This document shows, piece after piece, positions 8,832 to 17,050 of a DNA stretch of 64,000 nucleotides. The translations under genes were made by a program, and so were the position numbers. Below the pieces are notes generated by a model. That model saw only the letters and a program-made list of their open reading frames with translations, was not told where the DNA came from and did no database searches. How positions within the stretch are numbered: the stretch's first letter is position 1; each line of letters starts with the position of its first letter. Source of the DNA: Amphibacillus sp052055485 (GTDB lineage Bacteria; Bacillota; Bacilli; Bacillales; Amphibacillaceae); assembly GCF_052055485.1 (NCBI RefSeq), contig NZ_CP197171.1:124001-188000 (forward strand), written 5' to 3'.

Positions 8832-8947
8832 CTTTTTATGTTCATTTTCATATTTTTATGTTAATTTAATCTTTTTATGTTATTATAATATGTATATAAA
8901 TGAATATATGGTAATTTAATCTTTTTATGTTATCATGATGATAACAT
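8832..8947. promoter_or_regulatory. Candidate UlaR operators: four phased repeats plus a long palindrome
   Basis: The motif CTTTTTATGTT (first base may be A) starts at 8832, 8852, 8871 and 8921, so the copies are spaced by about 20, 19 and 50 bases, close to whole helical turns. The last one runs into a perfect palindrome at 8927-8947 with arms ATGTTATCAT and ATGATAACAT around one base. Position between ulaG and the divergent regulator ulaR makes UlaR binding the natural guess; DeoR-family repressors often bind several sites with DNA looping. Confidence 0.6.
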
Positions 8948-9053
8948 CATATTGATTAAATATTTGTCATGAAGCAATGTTTGTGTGAAGATCATAACGC
9001 TAAGGTATTCTTTTCATTAAATAGATTAAATTGATGATTGGAATAGATAAAAC

Positions 9054-9146
9054 GAAACTTCAATCAGTGGGAGTTGGGCCTACAGGATGTAGGTCATGCA
9101 GATGTTTCCGGTGGGACGAGTTTTACGGACGGTTATCTGTGATAAA
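9054..9146 (+). repeat. Composite dispersed repeat (CTTCAATCAGTG half and 29-bp unit)
   Basis: GAAACTTCAATCAGTGGGAG (9054-9073) is followed by a hairpin CCTAC-AGGAT-GTAGG (9079-9093) and then a 29-bp unit (9118-9146) that begins GAGTTTTACGG and ends TGTGATAAA. The 29-bp unit has three other identical copies, at 10257-10285 (reverse), 27187-27215 and 32131-32159. The stretch from the palindrome to ulaR otherwise holds no gene. Confidence 0.8.
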
Positions 9147-9283
9147 CTAGGTTCCCTTTTACTTACTATTGAATCTATCTCTTACCCTACTTAGTTTCAT
9201 TCCAGATGTTATGATCGTATTTTTCTATTTTACCTGTGATAATTAAAGTAATGATAATATTGTAATAATAAGGAAGTGTGGAA

Positions 9284-10051
9284 ATGAAACGTTCTTATGA
9301 GGAAGTTCAAGCTCGAAGAAATCAACTAGTCAATCGAATGCGCGAGCTCAAGGTTGCTGATGTCAAAACACTCAGTCAAGAGTTTGGCGTTTCAGAGATG
9401 ACGATTCGGAGAGATTGCGCCATATTAAATGAAATGGGGCAAATCAAGCAATCTTTTGGAAAAATTGAAATCCAAAATACCGACATAAATAATACTAAAA
9501 CATCTGATTCGATCACGCATATTAAAGATTGCCTCGCTAAAGAGGCAGGGCGATTTGTTTCTGATCGCGATACAGTCTTTATTAATACCAGCAGTACCGC
9601 TATTCAGGCACTGGCGTACTTAACAGATAAAGCGATCAATGTACTTACAAATAATACAAAAATCATTCATATGAACCATCATCCAAAATCAACCATTGTA
9701 CTTAGTGGTGGTGAATTGCGTTACCCTAAAGAGGCACTGTCAGGCGACATTGCAATGGAATCCTTTAGCAATGCTCGTTCAGATGTAACTATTATTGGTT
9801 GCAGCGGCTTAAATGTAGAGATGGGAATATCTACCTCTGTCATTCACGAGGCAAGGATCAATACTAAGATCATTGAGAATTCAGGCAAAGTTATTGTTGT
9901 TGCTGATTATCGAAAAATCGGTAAGTATTCAAATTTTACTATTGGTCAAATATCTGTTATTGATGTTTTGATTACCGATACTTATGCTGATCAAACTGTA
10001 TTAGATGCAATTGAAAAACATGGTGTGCAAATTATTCAGGTACCTTGCTGA
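9284..10051 (+). CDS. ulaR: DeoR-family repressor of ascorbate use
   Basis: This 255-residue DeoR/GlpR-type regulator has an N-terminal helix-turn-helix (KVADVKTLSQEFGVSEMTIRR) and a C-terminal DeoRC sugar-phosphate sensor with the usual TxxxxV(I)xxN and GG segments (LTNNTKII, VLSGGELR, VVADYRKIG). It stands divergent from ulaG across a 500-base spacer. In E. coli, UlaR senses ascorbate 6-phosphate; the same is inferred here. The start is ATG 9284 with AGGAAG seven bases upstream; GTG 9278 overlaps that site. Confidence 0.85.
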   Translation: MKRSYEEVQARRNQLVNRMRELKVADVKTLSQEFGVSEMTIRRDCAILNEMGQIKQSFGKIEIQNTDINNTKTSDSITHIKDCLAKEAGRFVSDRDTVFINTSSTAIQALAYLTDKAINVLTNNTKIIHMNHHPKSTIVLSGGELRYPKEALSGDIAMESFSNARSDVTIIGCSGLNVEMGISTSVIHEARINTKIIENSGKVIVVADYRKIGKYSNFTIGQISVIDVLITDTYADQTVLDAIEKHGVQIIQVPC

Positions 10052-10256
10052 AAGTAGAGCCCTTGTCAGCTCCATATAATAAGAATTCAATTATTCGCAG
10101 CTAGAACTTCACATTAACTAGATTGTTTCTTTGTTTTACAACGGTCTCTCACCCCACTTTCATTTTAGACTTACAGATAAAATCTATTTTTCTTTACCTG
10201 GAAACAAGCTCAACTAACGAGATAAAAAATGTTTTCCCTGAAGATCAATTAAAGAA

Positions 10257-10285
10257 TTTATCACAGATAACCGTCCGTAAAACTC
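10257..10285 (-). repeat. 29-bp dispersed repeat, reverse copy
   Basis: This is identical to the units at 9118, 27187 and 32131. On the minus strand its 5' flank CATTGTTGACCCGAG resembles the flank of the 27187 copy (CGTTGTTGCCCCGAG), so the shared unit is longer than 29 bases for these two. Confidence 0.85.
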
Positions 10286-10299
10286 GGGTCAACAATGGT

Positions 10300-10500
10300 C
10301 TTCACTGGAACGAGTAGCCGCACTAAATAAGGCTACTTTAGTGTTTACAATGTTAGAAAAACTTGGCTTATCGCCAAGTCTTTATGGCGAATGCCATCGT
10401 TTGACTTATACGATCGCCAATAAAATCTTTTATTTCTTTGATCGTGCAAGAATAAGTGCTTGTTCTTATTTTGAGTCTCAGTCTCATGACATTAGTCACA
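10300..10500. repeat. Dispersed intergenic repeat, shared with 24290-24420
   Basis: Segments CGCACTAAATAAGG, ACTTTAGTG, GCAAGAATAAGTG and TTCTTATTTTGAGTC appear in the same order and spacing style near 24337-24405 (GCACTAAGGAAAGC, ACTTTAGCAC, GCAAGAATAAGTG, TTCTTATTCTAAGTC). Small stems CTTGGC/GCCAAG and TGGCGA/ATGCCA lie between. The stretch has no credible gene. Confidence 0.5.
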
Positions 10501-10611
10501 CAGACATTACCACATGATGTGATGTTTGTAGTCTGTAGTTCTTCTGTTAAAGAAATACAGCGATTTAGCTAGGCGAGAGATAACGGACAATAAGGTCCTG
10601 AAAAAAATAAA

Positions 10612-10658
10612 AAGGGCTGTTGCAAAATGAAAAATAAATAGTGCAACAGCTCTTTTTA
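10612..10658. terminator. GTTGCA-type hairpin, terminator-like
   Basis: GGCTGTTGCA (10615-10624) pairs with TGCAACAGCT and is followed by CTTTTTATC. The arms match those of the hairpins at 10988, 23701 and 24869. It could act as a terminator; it is about 560 bases beyond ulaR, with no gene directly upstream, so it more likely marks a repeat element end. Confidence 0.5.
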
Positions 10659-10705
10659 TCATGCTATATGTTTTTGCAGATTTGAAACTATCCTTCATTT
10701 CAAAT

Positions 10706-10965
10706 GAAACCTCAAGTCAAAATGCAGAATAGGGCGCCTCTATCCATCAGTTCATAGGAAACCTCAAGTCAAAATGTCAAATAGAGGACATCTATCTCGC
10801 ATTTCAAATGAAATCTCAAGTCAAAATGTCGAATAGAGGACATCTATCTCGCATTTCAAATGAAATCTCAAGTCAAAATGTCGAATACAACCCTTCTATC
10901 CATCAGTTCAAATAAAACCTCAAGCCAAAACGCCGAATAGAACGTCTCTATCTAGTGTTTTATTC
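10706..10965. repeat. Five-unit 52-bp tandem repeat
   Basis: Units start at 10706, 10758, 10810, 10862 and 10914, exactly 52 bases apart, each opening with GAAAYCTCAAGTCAAAATG or a close variant and containing TCTATC. The third and fourth are almost identical; the outer ones are more diverged. A partial unit precedes 10706. Since 52 is not a multiple of 3 and stops occur, it is non-coding. Hairpins of the GTTGCA family stand on both sides (10612 and 10988). Confidence 0.9.
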
Positions 10966-10987
10966 CCATTTCTAATACTCACAAATA

Positions 10988-11030
10988 GAGCTGTTGCATA
11001 ATTAACTGGCTAATTATGCAACAGCCCCTT
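10988..11030. terminator. GTTGCA-type hairpin downstream of the PTS operon
   Basis: Arms GCTGTTGCATAATTA (10990-11004) and TAATTATGCAACAGC (11011-11025) are perfect around ACTGGC, followed by CCCCTTTTAAAG. It lies 46 bases past the end of the minus-strand IIA gene and may end that operon, though on that strand the run after the stem is CTCTATTTGT, with few T residues. Confidence 0.6.
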
Positions 11031-11075
11031 TTAAAGTTAACCAAAACTAACACAAACCTGATTGTATGATATCTA

Positions 11076-11474
11076 TCAAGATATCTCTTTATTAAAATGC
11101 AGAATCCCCATTTTAGAACTTTCAATGAGAAGACGACTAAACTCTGAAATTCCTTGCTCTTTGTTAATCATAGGTTCTAATAAGGCTTGTAAACTTATGC
11201 CAGAAAATACGTCAATATTATCATACTCTACACTCAACTTTGCTGCCTGATTAAACGGTGTTCCTCCAACAATATCACAAAGGATAACTACATTTGAACA
11301 GTGCTTGTTGAATGCTAAATAGGTCTCTTTCAACTGATCAAATAAATCAGTTGGACTCATAGCACCTTCAAAATCTATCGCACTCACATAGTCTTGTGCT
11401 CCTGAGATTAACTCTAAAGCTGACAAAGTACCAGAGGGGAATTTTGAATGGCCGGTAATAATTACACCTATCAT
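11076..11474 (-). CDS. Mannose-family PTS component IIA
   Basis: This 132-residue EIIA-Man domain has the phosphorylated histidine in VIITGHSKFPSG (H9) and the DIVGGTPFNQA segment. It receives phosphate from HPr and passes it to the IIB at 14589. It is the last gene of a seven-gene operon. ATG 11474 was chosen because AAAGGAG lies nine bases upstream; the ATG at 11480 is too close to it. The sugar or other substrate is unknown. Confidence 0.88.
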   Translation of the reverse strand: MIGVIITGHSKFPSGTLSALELISGAQDYVSAIDFEGAMSPTDLFDQLKETYLAFNKHCSNVVILCDIVGGTPFNQAAKLSVEYDNIDVFSGISLQALLEPMINKEQGISEFSRLLIESSKMGILHFNKEIS

Positions 11475-11490
11475 AAGCATTCTCTCCTTT

Positions 11491-12267
11491 CTAAACTAAT
11501 TCCGCTTTTAATTGTTTAACTTTTTCAACATCCACATGACAATTAAGATCATTATTTTCTTTTATAGAAGAGCCTACAATCACACCATTGACTACATCTT
11601 TAAATGCAGAAATATTATTGACTTTTATACCACTTCCAATTAAAATGGAAACATCTTCTGGAAGCTGTCTAGATAATTCCAATATTTCTGCAGGCTGGGG
11701 ACTAGAACCTGTTTTCCCACCTGTCAATACTATTGAATCTGCGCCAAGTTCAATAGCATTTGAAATATGGTCCAATATAGGTACGTCGATCAAAGGATAA
11801 CTATGTTTGACGTTAATATCTGCAAATACTTTGACATTGGATTTGCTGTTAAACCTATATTGTTCAATTTTATCATTTTGAGGTGTTAACATACCGGAAG
11901 AAGTGACTCTGTATTCGACGTACGCTTCACTTCTAATAAAATAGGCTTTCAGAAGATTCCCAATTATGATTTCTTCATTATTTTTTGTCTGTTGCAAATT
12001 AATACCGAGCGGAATCGTTGCTGTCTCTCTTAATCTAGTAAAGATAGAGACAAAAGCTATCAGGGTTTCCAAATCGATTTCCAAACTGTATGGCAGATCA
12101 AAAAAATTTTCCACTATCGCTGCATCAGCTCCACCCTCTTCTAAAGCTCTTAAATCCTTCAAGGCAAATTGATAGACTTCTTCTAAGGATTCAGCATTAT
12201 TGTAGGGCTGATTAATTCGCTTGAGATGAATCATGCCAATTAACTGACACCTTTTTACCGCTTCCAT
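11491..12267 (-). CDS. BtpA/SgcQ-family TIM-barrel protein
   Basis: This 258-residue protein matches the BtpA/SgcQ family (PF03437): GMIHLKRI at the N-terminus, IVENFFDLPY, VFADINVKHS, then SIVLTGGKTGSSP and a C-terminal IGSGIKVNNI...GVIVGSSIK phosphate-binding pair typical of phosphate-binding TIM barrels. BtpA was named for photosystem I stability in cyanobacteria, but in other bacteria these genes sit in PTS operons (sgc of E. coli), where a catabolic enzyme role is likely. It starts 1 base after the amidohydrolase stop region, so translation is coupled. The reaction is unknown. Confidence 0.8.
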   Translation of the reverse strand: MEAVKRCQLIGMIHLKRINQPYNNAESLEEVYQFALKDLRALEEGGADAAIVENFFDLPYSLEIDLETLIAFVSIFTRLRETATIPLGINLQQTKNNEEIIIGNLLKAYFIRSEAYVEYRVTSSGMLTPQNDKIEQYRFNSKSNVKVFADINVKHSYPLIDVPILDHISNAIELGADSIVLTGGKTGSSPQPAEILELSRQLPEDVSILIGSGIKVNNISAFKDVVNGVIVGSSIKENNDLNCHVDVEKVKQLKAELV

Positions 12268-12999
12268 TTAAATCATCTCCAGCTTTAATAGTTGAGCTGA
12301 ATTATTATGAAATACTTTTTTATGCTGAGCTTCATTCATATTTAGGCAATCTAATTTCAAAATTTCTGCAGGAACATGTTTATACGGCCAATCTGAAGCA
12401 TAGATCACTCGATCTTCCCCCAATTCATTAAAGGCCTTCTGTAATATTTGAACTTCAATTTGTCCGGAAGTATCTACCCATACATTATCAAGATCCTTTA
12501 CCGCTTCTACACAACCGTAACCAAAATCTAGTAAACCAATGTGAGCAAAAACCCATTTTTGATTCGGGTGCTTTTTGGCAACTTCAGCCCAAGAATGTGG
12601 TAAAGATAAAGGAGCTGTGCCTGTGTGTGTTAAAATAGGAACATCATACTTCTCTATCGCAGTTACGACGCTATCAAGACTTGTTAGATTTTCCGGGTTA
12701 TAGCCATGTTTCCATGAGTGGAATTTAATTCCCTTCATTTTCTTATCACCAAGTGCCCGATCCACCTCATCAATTGCTTTTGGATCCCTTGGATTAATAT
12801 AGGCAAAGGGAATAATCCTTTCAGGAAATTCATTGGCCATTTCTGATACTTTATCATTGAGTTCATTCTCGTGAACACCATTTAACATGGATAGACCACA
12901 ACAAGCAATATTATTCTGATCCATCATATCAACTAAATCCTTTGCAGTATACATTGAACCTGAGCTACTCTTCCCTAAATGAACGTGAAAATCAATCAT
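12268..12999 (-). CDS. Amidohydrolase-2 family metal hydrolase
   Basis: This 243-residue TIM-barrel protein is of the amidohydrolase-2 type (PF04909). Metal ligands: H5 and H7 in DFHVHLG, then ILTHTG, WVFAHIG and YASDWPYKH, the usual HxH...H...H...D order. It may hydrolyse or decarboxylate the phosphorylated compound brought in by the PTS. It abuts the BtpA-like gene and follows the IID gene by 14 bases. No specific substrate can be assigned. Confidence 0.8.
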   Translation of the reverse strand: MIDFHVHLGKSSSGSMYTAKDLVDMMDQNNIACCGLSMLNGVHENELNDKVSEMANEFPERIIPFAYINPRDPKAIDEVDRALGDKKMKGIKFHSWKHGYNPENLTSLDSVVTAIEKYDVPILTHTGTAPLSLPHSWAEVAKKHPNQKWVFAHIGLLDFGYGCVEAVKDLDNVWVDTSGQIEVQILQKAFNELGEDRVIYASDWPYKHVPAEILKLDCLNMNEAQHKKVFHNNSAQLLKLEMI

Positions 13000-13013
13000 T
13001 CTATCTCTCCTTT

Positions 13014-13841
13014 TTAGAATATTCCGATATAAACACCAAGAACTCCTAATAACATGGTGACAAAAATTAGTGTCATTGGCTTAATATTTGTTTTTTTGAT
13101 AATGATATAGATTAATACAGTTAAACCAAGCGGCAGAAGACCAGGCATCAGCTCATCTAATTGCTCTTGAAGCACGATCGTCGTTTCCCCAGAAACAAAT
13201 TCTAATGGTGTGGTTAATGAAACGACTGCGGGAATAAAACCACCAATAACCGTGAGTGCTGCGACACTAGCAACTTCCGTTAATTTATGCATTAATCCAG
13301 ATTGTTGTAGATCGGTAACAAAGGAAACACCTCTTTTGTAACCTTCAAACACACCAAAATACTTTAATCCTACCGAAACAAGTGCCATGACTATAAAGAA
13401 GATAATGGGTCCTAAAATACTACCTTGAAGAGCCAAAGAAGCAGCAATACCAGCCGCAAGCGGTCTAATTGTTCCACTGATCAAACTATCTCCAAGAGCA
13501 GCCAGTGGACTCATCAATGCCGTTTTAACGGCACTAATACTTTCACCAGTAATATCTTTTTCAACAGCTTTTCTCTTTTCCATAGCCGAGGCAACACCAA
13601 TAACAGTTGCTGCCATCATTGGGTTTGTTAAGAACAATTGCATATGTCGTTCATAAGCTTCTTTTTTATCTTCTAAATTATCATAATATTTCTCGATAAC
13701 AGGTGCCATTGCAACGGAAAACCCAAGATTCTGATGTCTCTCAAAATTTAATGCACTTCTTACAAAACATGATCTGATAAAAATACTTCTGAGTTCTTTT
13801 TTAGTTAAATCTTGTTTTACTTCTTCATTATGTTTCGGCAT
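13014..13841 (-). CDS. Mannose-family PTS component IID
   Basis: This 275-residue membrane protein of the EIID-Man family has the typical long soluble N-terminal part (SALNFERHQNLGFSVAM, then KEAYERHMQLFLTNPMMA), the GDSLISGTIRPL segment, and hydrophobic C-terminal helices. It pairs with IIC in the membrane. ATG 13841 is preferred because GGAGG stands eight bases upstream; the gene overlaps the end of IIC by 14 bases. Confidence 0.9.
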   Translation of the reverse strand: MPKHNEEVKQDLTKKELRSIFIRSCFVRSALNFERHQNLGFSVAMAPVIEKYYDNLEDKKEAYERHMQLFLTNPMMAATVIGVASAMEKRKAVEKDITGESISAVKTALMSPLAALGDSLISGTIRPLAAGIAASLALQGSILGPIIFFIVMALVSVGLKYFGVFEGYKRGVSFVTDLQQSGLMHKLTEVASVAALTVIGGFIPAVVSLTTPLEFVSGETTIVLQEQLDELMPGLLPLGLTVLIYIIIKKTNIKPMTLIFVTMLLGVLGVYIGIF

Positions 13842-14577
13842 TTTCATTACCTCCAGTTCGGTTAACTAAATAATAATGTAGTGCTGCCAAAGAGATCGCC
13901 AGTATACCTACACCTAAGTTATTGAGTTGTAAATAGGATGCAAAAATGAATCCTACAACGAAGTAAGGCCATAAACCACCAATCTGCACACTTGATAATA
14001 ATAGAGCAAATCCGACGGCTCCTATCATTCCACCACCAACAGCCAAACCTGAAATCAAAGTATCAGGAATTTGATCAATAATTGACGTTACATATCCAGC
14101 TCCAAAATAAATCGCTAGAAAAGTAGGTAAGCCATAAAATATTAAGTTGGTAAACAACGGTAGGATGTTATATATAAGCATTTTTTTGGGATTTGCTTCT
14201 CTTGCATACTTCTCACCCAGATGCATAAAACTTATATTTACAAATGAATACTGAATGGTTGTGATAATTTGACCTATCAAAGCGACCGGCACTGCTGTCG
14301 CAATAGCTACTTCTGTTCCGCCACCAGCATAAACAGCAAAAGCTGTAGCTAATGCAGCTGCCAAAGTAGGATCTGGCGGGACAGCAGTTCCGACAAAGAT
14401 GACGGCTAAAAACATCAATTCTACTGTCGCACCAACAATTAATCCTGTTTTAAGGTCACCCATGATAATACCTACAACCATCCCTGTTATGATAGGTCTG
14501 GTCGTCTGTAACTGAATAGTTTGTTCATCAATTAATCCCCAAGTTACCCACAGGGCAACTAATAATGCTACTAACAT
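13828..14577 (-). CDS. Mannose-family PTS component IIC
   Basis: This 249-residue, mostly hydrophobic EIIC of the mannose/sorbose type has segments GMVVGIIMGDLKTGLIVGAT and PPDPTLAAALATAFA that match the family. With IID it forms the channel. It lies 11 bases after IIB and overlaps IID. Confidence 0.9.
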   Translation of the reverse strand: MLVALLVALWVTWGLIDEQTIQLQTTRPIITGMVVGIIMGDLKTGLIVGATVELMFLAVIFVGTAVPPDPTLAAALATAFAVYAGGGTEVAIATAVPVALIGQIITTIQYSFVNISFMHLGEKYAREANPKKMLIYNILPLFTNLIFYGLPTFLAIYFGAGYVTSIIDQIPDTLISGLAVGGGMIGAVGFALLLSSVQIGGLWPYFVVGFIFASYLQLNNLGVGILAISLAALHYYLVNRTGGNENAET

Positions 14578-14588
14578 TTAATTCACCC

Positions 14589-15068
14589 TCACTTTCTATT
14601 CAATAGTTTTTGGATAGGTATTTTGCTGTCACTTGGAACGACTTGAACAAATAGATCAATTCCCTTATTTAAGAGTTCATCAATTAAAAATAAATCGCTT
14701 TCATTTAAGAATATAGATTTATAATATTGTTTCTTACCTGTTGCTTGACTAATGTTACCAACGTTAACTTCTTTGATATCCATACCTAAATCAACTAGTT
14801 TGCTCAGACTATCTAAGTTACCTACAATAAACAGGATCTTTTCATCGCCACTTTGATTCAAATAATTTTGTACATCATCCAATTTCAATACTTTTAATTT
14901 CACCCCTCTAGGCAGGGCTAGTTTAAATAAAGTTTCAGAAAGTGGATCATTAGCAGCTTTATCATCAGCAACAACAATCGTGTTACAACTACTAGCTTTA
15001 GTCCACGTTGTCACGATCTGACCATGAATTAATCGTTCATCAATTCTGATAAGTTTTACTTCACGCAT
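14589..15068 (-). CDS. Mannose-family PTS component IIB
   Basis: This is a 159-residue EIIB-Man/sorbose protein. H15 in RIDERLIHGQIVTTW is the phosphorylated histidine and IVVADDKAAND follows as in the family. AAGGAGGG precedes the ATG. It follows the regulator gene by 15 bases, so the regulator and the PTS share one transcript. Confidence 0.92.
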   Translation of the reverse strand: MREVKLIRIDERLIHGQIVTTWTKASSCNTIVVADDKAANDPLSETLFKLALPRGVKLKVLKLDDVQNYLNQSGDEKILFIVGNLDSLSKLVDLGMDIKEVNVGNISQATGKKQYYKSIFLNESDLFLIDELLNKGIDLFVQVVPSDSKIPIQKLLNRK

Positions 15069-15083
15069 GATTATCCCTCCTTC

Positions 15084-16001
15084 CTAATACATAGGTAATT
15101 TTTGACCTAGAAGAACTAAATTTTGTATTTCCTTAACCTTATTAATATTAAGCTTTTGATTTAATACTTTTTTTATTCTTGCATCCTCCTTTCTAATGAT
15201 GATACTTGCTTTGGTACTTTTTTCATCATAACTCCCTTCATCAATTTTTATAAGTTCAACCTCTTCTTCTAAGGGTTTAGGTAAAGAGGTGTGGCTCCAT
15301 ATAGCTGCATCAATTTTTTTATAAAGAATACTGTTTAAAACTGAATTATAAACAATAGGGACTAACTCAATCTCTCTATTAGCAAAATACTCCATTGTTA
15401 AGGTGCTTTGATCAGAAGAAGTGAGATCAATTCCAACTCTCAATTTTCTATCCTTGTTTGCATTTGCTATACTATCTTTCGCCATTAGCAATGTATGAGA
15501 TTGCACGTAAGATTCTTTATGAAGCGAACAGTACAAGATGATATCATCATTTTTTTTGCAGTAAGCTTCTGCTGTTTTTTGAGATGTAATCATAAAATCC
15601 ACCCTTTTATCCAGTAGAGCCATTAATCTATTTTGAGACCCAGGTAGATATGACATACTCAATGAAAATTTATCGGAATTTACCGTTTCGATCATACCTG
15701 TTGCCAAGCCCTCAAATCGCTTGGAATGAGGCAAAGGCATAGTACCAAAATAACGTGAAGGACCAGATAATTCTAAAAGTATATCGTGATCAATATTTTC
15801 GATGATAGTACCCTTTGCTCCTCTAGAAACAGTATTTATCGCTCCAATACTTTTCAGATAAGCTAAAGCTTCTTGAATCGTTCCATTACCCACTTGGTAC
15901 TTTCCAGATAGTTCTGATATGGTTGGAATTCGATCACCCACATCAAAAGTTAATAGTAAATTAGCTATTTCCTCTGAAATTCTTTTCTTTTTTAAATCCA
16001 T
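15084..16001 (-). CDS. YhfZ-like transcription regulator (winged helix plus ligand-binding domain)
   Basis: This 305-residue protein has an N-terminal GntR-like winged helix (GDRIPTISELSGKYQVGNGT, near 22-41, with EALAYLKSIGAI) and a C-terminal periplasmic-binding-like domain. The plan matches YhfZ, found in E. coli beside a phosphotriesterase-homology gene. It leads the PTS/amidohydrolase/BtpA operon and probably senses the pathway compound. Family assignment is by recall of the domain plan; the inducer is unknown. ATG follows AGGGG. Confidence 0.72.
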   Translation of the reverse strand: MDLKKKRISEEIANLLLTFDVGDRIPTISELSGKYQVGNGTIQEALAYLKSIGAINTVSRGAKGTIIENIDHDILLELSGPSRYFGTMPLPHSKRFEGLATGMIETVNSDKFSLSMSYLPGSQNRLMALLDKRVDFMITSQKTAEAYCKKNDDIILYCSLHKESYVQSHTLLMAKDSIANANKDRKLRVGIDLTSSDQSTLTMEYFANREIELVPIVYNSVLNSILYKKIDAAIWSHTSLPKPLEEEVELIKIDEGSYDEKSTKASIIIRKEDARIKKVLNQKLNINKVKEIQNLVLLGQKLPMY

Positions 16002-16039
16002 TTTAACAAGCCCCTTTTAAAACTGAATAAACAATAAAC

Positions 16040-16086
16040 AGTATTCTGTATATTTGCATTGTAACATAGTCTGAATTTTATGTAAA
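16040..16086 (-). promoter_or_regulatory. Promoter of the yhfZ-PTS operon with a dyad operator
   Basis: On the minus strand TTTACA (16086-16081) and TACAAT (16063-16058) are 17 bases apart, a near-ideal sigma-A promoter. Just downstream, ACAG-TATT-CTGT (16040-16051) is a small dyad in a run of AATAAACA, well placed for repression by the operon's own first gene product. Confidence 0.6.
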
Positions 16087-16426
16087 TATAAATTTTAAAC
16101 AAAGAATTAAATAGATCACAACCACTTATCTATTAAGGTTTCAAACAAAGAGAAAACATTCCTAATTTAACCATAACTAGATTTTCATTCGATTCAATAA
16201 CTCTTTTCAGAGATTTCTCAGCTCAATCAGATTGAGATAATTATTTATAAAAACCACAATCCCCTCTCTTTGGAAATAGCTATCCTTAACATCTTTTTAC
16301 CAAAAACAAACTCAATAAAAAAATTCGATATGAAATCTCTTGATTAAATTTTATCCCCTCAAAATGTGGTCGAAACTCAAGATTATAAAACTCAAGATAC
16401 TGGTATAAAAGCAACATTGCAATGAC
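16087..16426. other. Gene-free spacer
   Basis: This 340-base AT-rich stretch separates two divergent promoters. I see no open gene, strong hairpin or repeat in it. Confidence 0.5.
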
Positions 16427-16454
16427 TTGACACAATCATTTCAATGAGTACGAT
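16427..16454 (+). promoter_or_regulatory. Promoter of the Lrp/aminotransferase operon
   Basis: TTGACA (16427-16432) and TACGAT (16449-16454) are 16 bases apart, about 100 bases before the ATG. Lrp-type regulators usually control their own promoter, so the AT-rich leader between is a likely binding region. Confidence 0.5.
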
Positions 16455-16552
16455 TTAAATTGTTGCTGGATTGTAGTATGATTAATTATTAGCAAATCAT
16501 ATTTTATTTGATGGATACAATGTAACCATCAAATCTAAAGAAGGTGAAGAAA

Positions 16553-17050
16553 ATGAAGCAAAAAGAGATTGAATTATTGAAATTATTAGAAAAAAATGGT
16601 CGAATTGATAATGATACAATTAGTAAAATGTTGAACTTACAAATTACTGAAGTAGAAGAAATGATTGAGCGTTTAGAGAAGGAGCGTATTATTGCTGGAT
16701 ATTCAACCTTGATCGATTGGTCTAATGTCTATGAGGATCAGGGTGTTAACGCAATGATTGATGTAAAAGTAACACCGGTACGAGGACTGGGCTTTGATAA
16801 GATCGCTTCTCGTATTTATCGTTTTCCAGAGGTGGAAGCTGTTTACTTGATGTCAGGTTCTTATGATTTAAGTGTTTCGGTTGAAGGTAAAACAATGATG
16901 GAAATCAGTCGTTTTGTATCAGATAAGCTTTCCACATTAGATAATGTCCTATCCACTACCACCCATTTCATTCTAAAAAAATACAAACACGATGGGATTA
17001 TTTTTGATAATGATGAAGATGATGATAAACGAATTGTGGTGAGCCCATGA
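16553..17050 (+). CDS. alaR: Lrp/AsnC-family regulator, AlaR-like
   Basis: This 165-residue feast/famine regulator has an N-terminal helix-turn-helix (LLKLLEKNGRIDNDTIS...ITEVEEMIERLEKE), then a RAM ligand domain ending in FILKKYKHDG. The stop overlaps the ATG of the following aminotransferase (ATGA), the arrangement of alaR-alaT in B. subtilis, where AlaR controls alanine synthesis. ATG 16553 was chosen with GAAGG upstream; the GTG at 16544 overlaps that site. The symbol rests on context. Confidence 0.75.
   Translation: MKQKEIELLKLLEKNGRIDNDTISKMLNLQITEVEEMIERLEKERIIAGYSTLIDWSNVYEDQGVNAMIDVKVTPVRGLGFDKIASRIYRFPEVEAVYLMSGSYDLSVSVEGKTMMEISRFVSDKLSTLDNVLSTTTHFILKKYKHDGIIFDNDEDDDKRIVVSP

Noticed and set aside
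3054..10051. Arabinose or gulonate operon instead of ascorbate
   Set aside because: UlaG lactonase and ascorbate-type IIA, IIB and IIC sit in the same operon, which fixes the substrate as ascorbate.
10123..10317. 64-codon frame after ulaR
   Set aside because: It runs over the 29-bp repeat, has no ribosome site and no family features.
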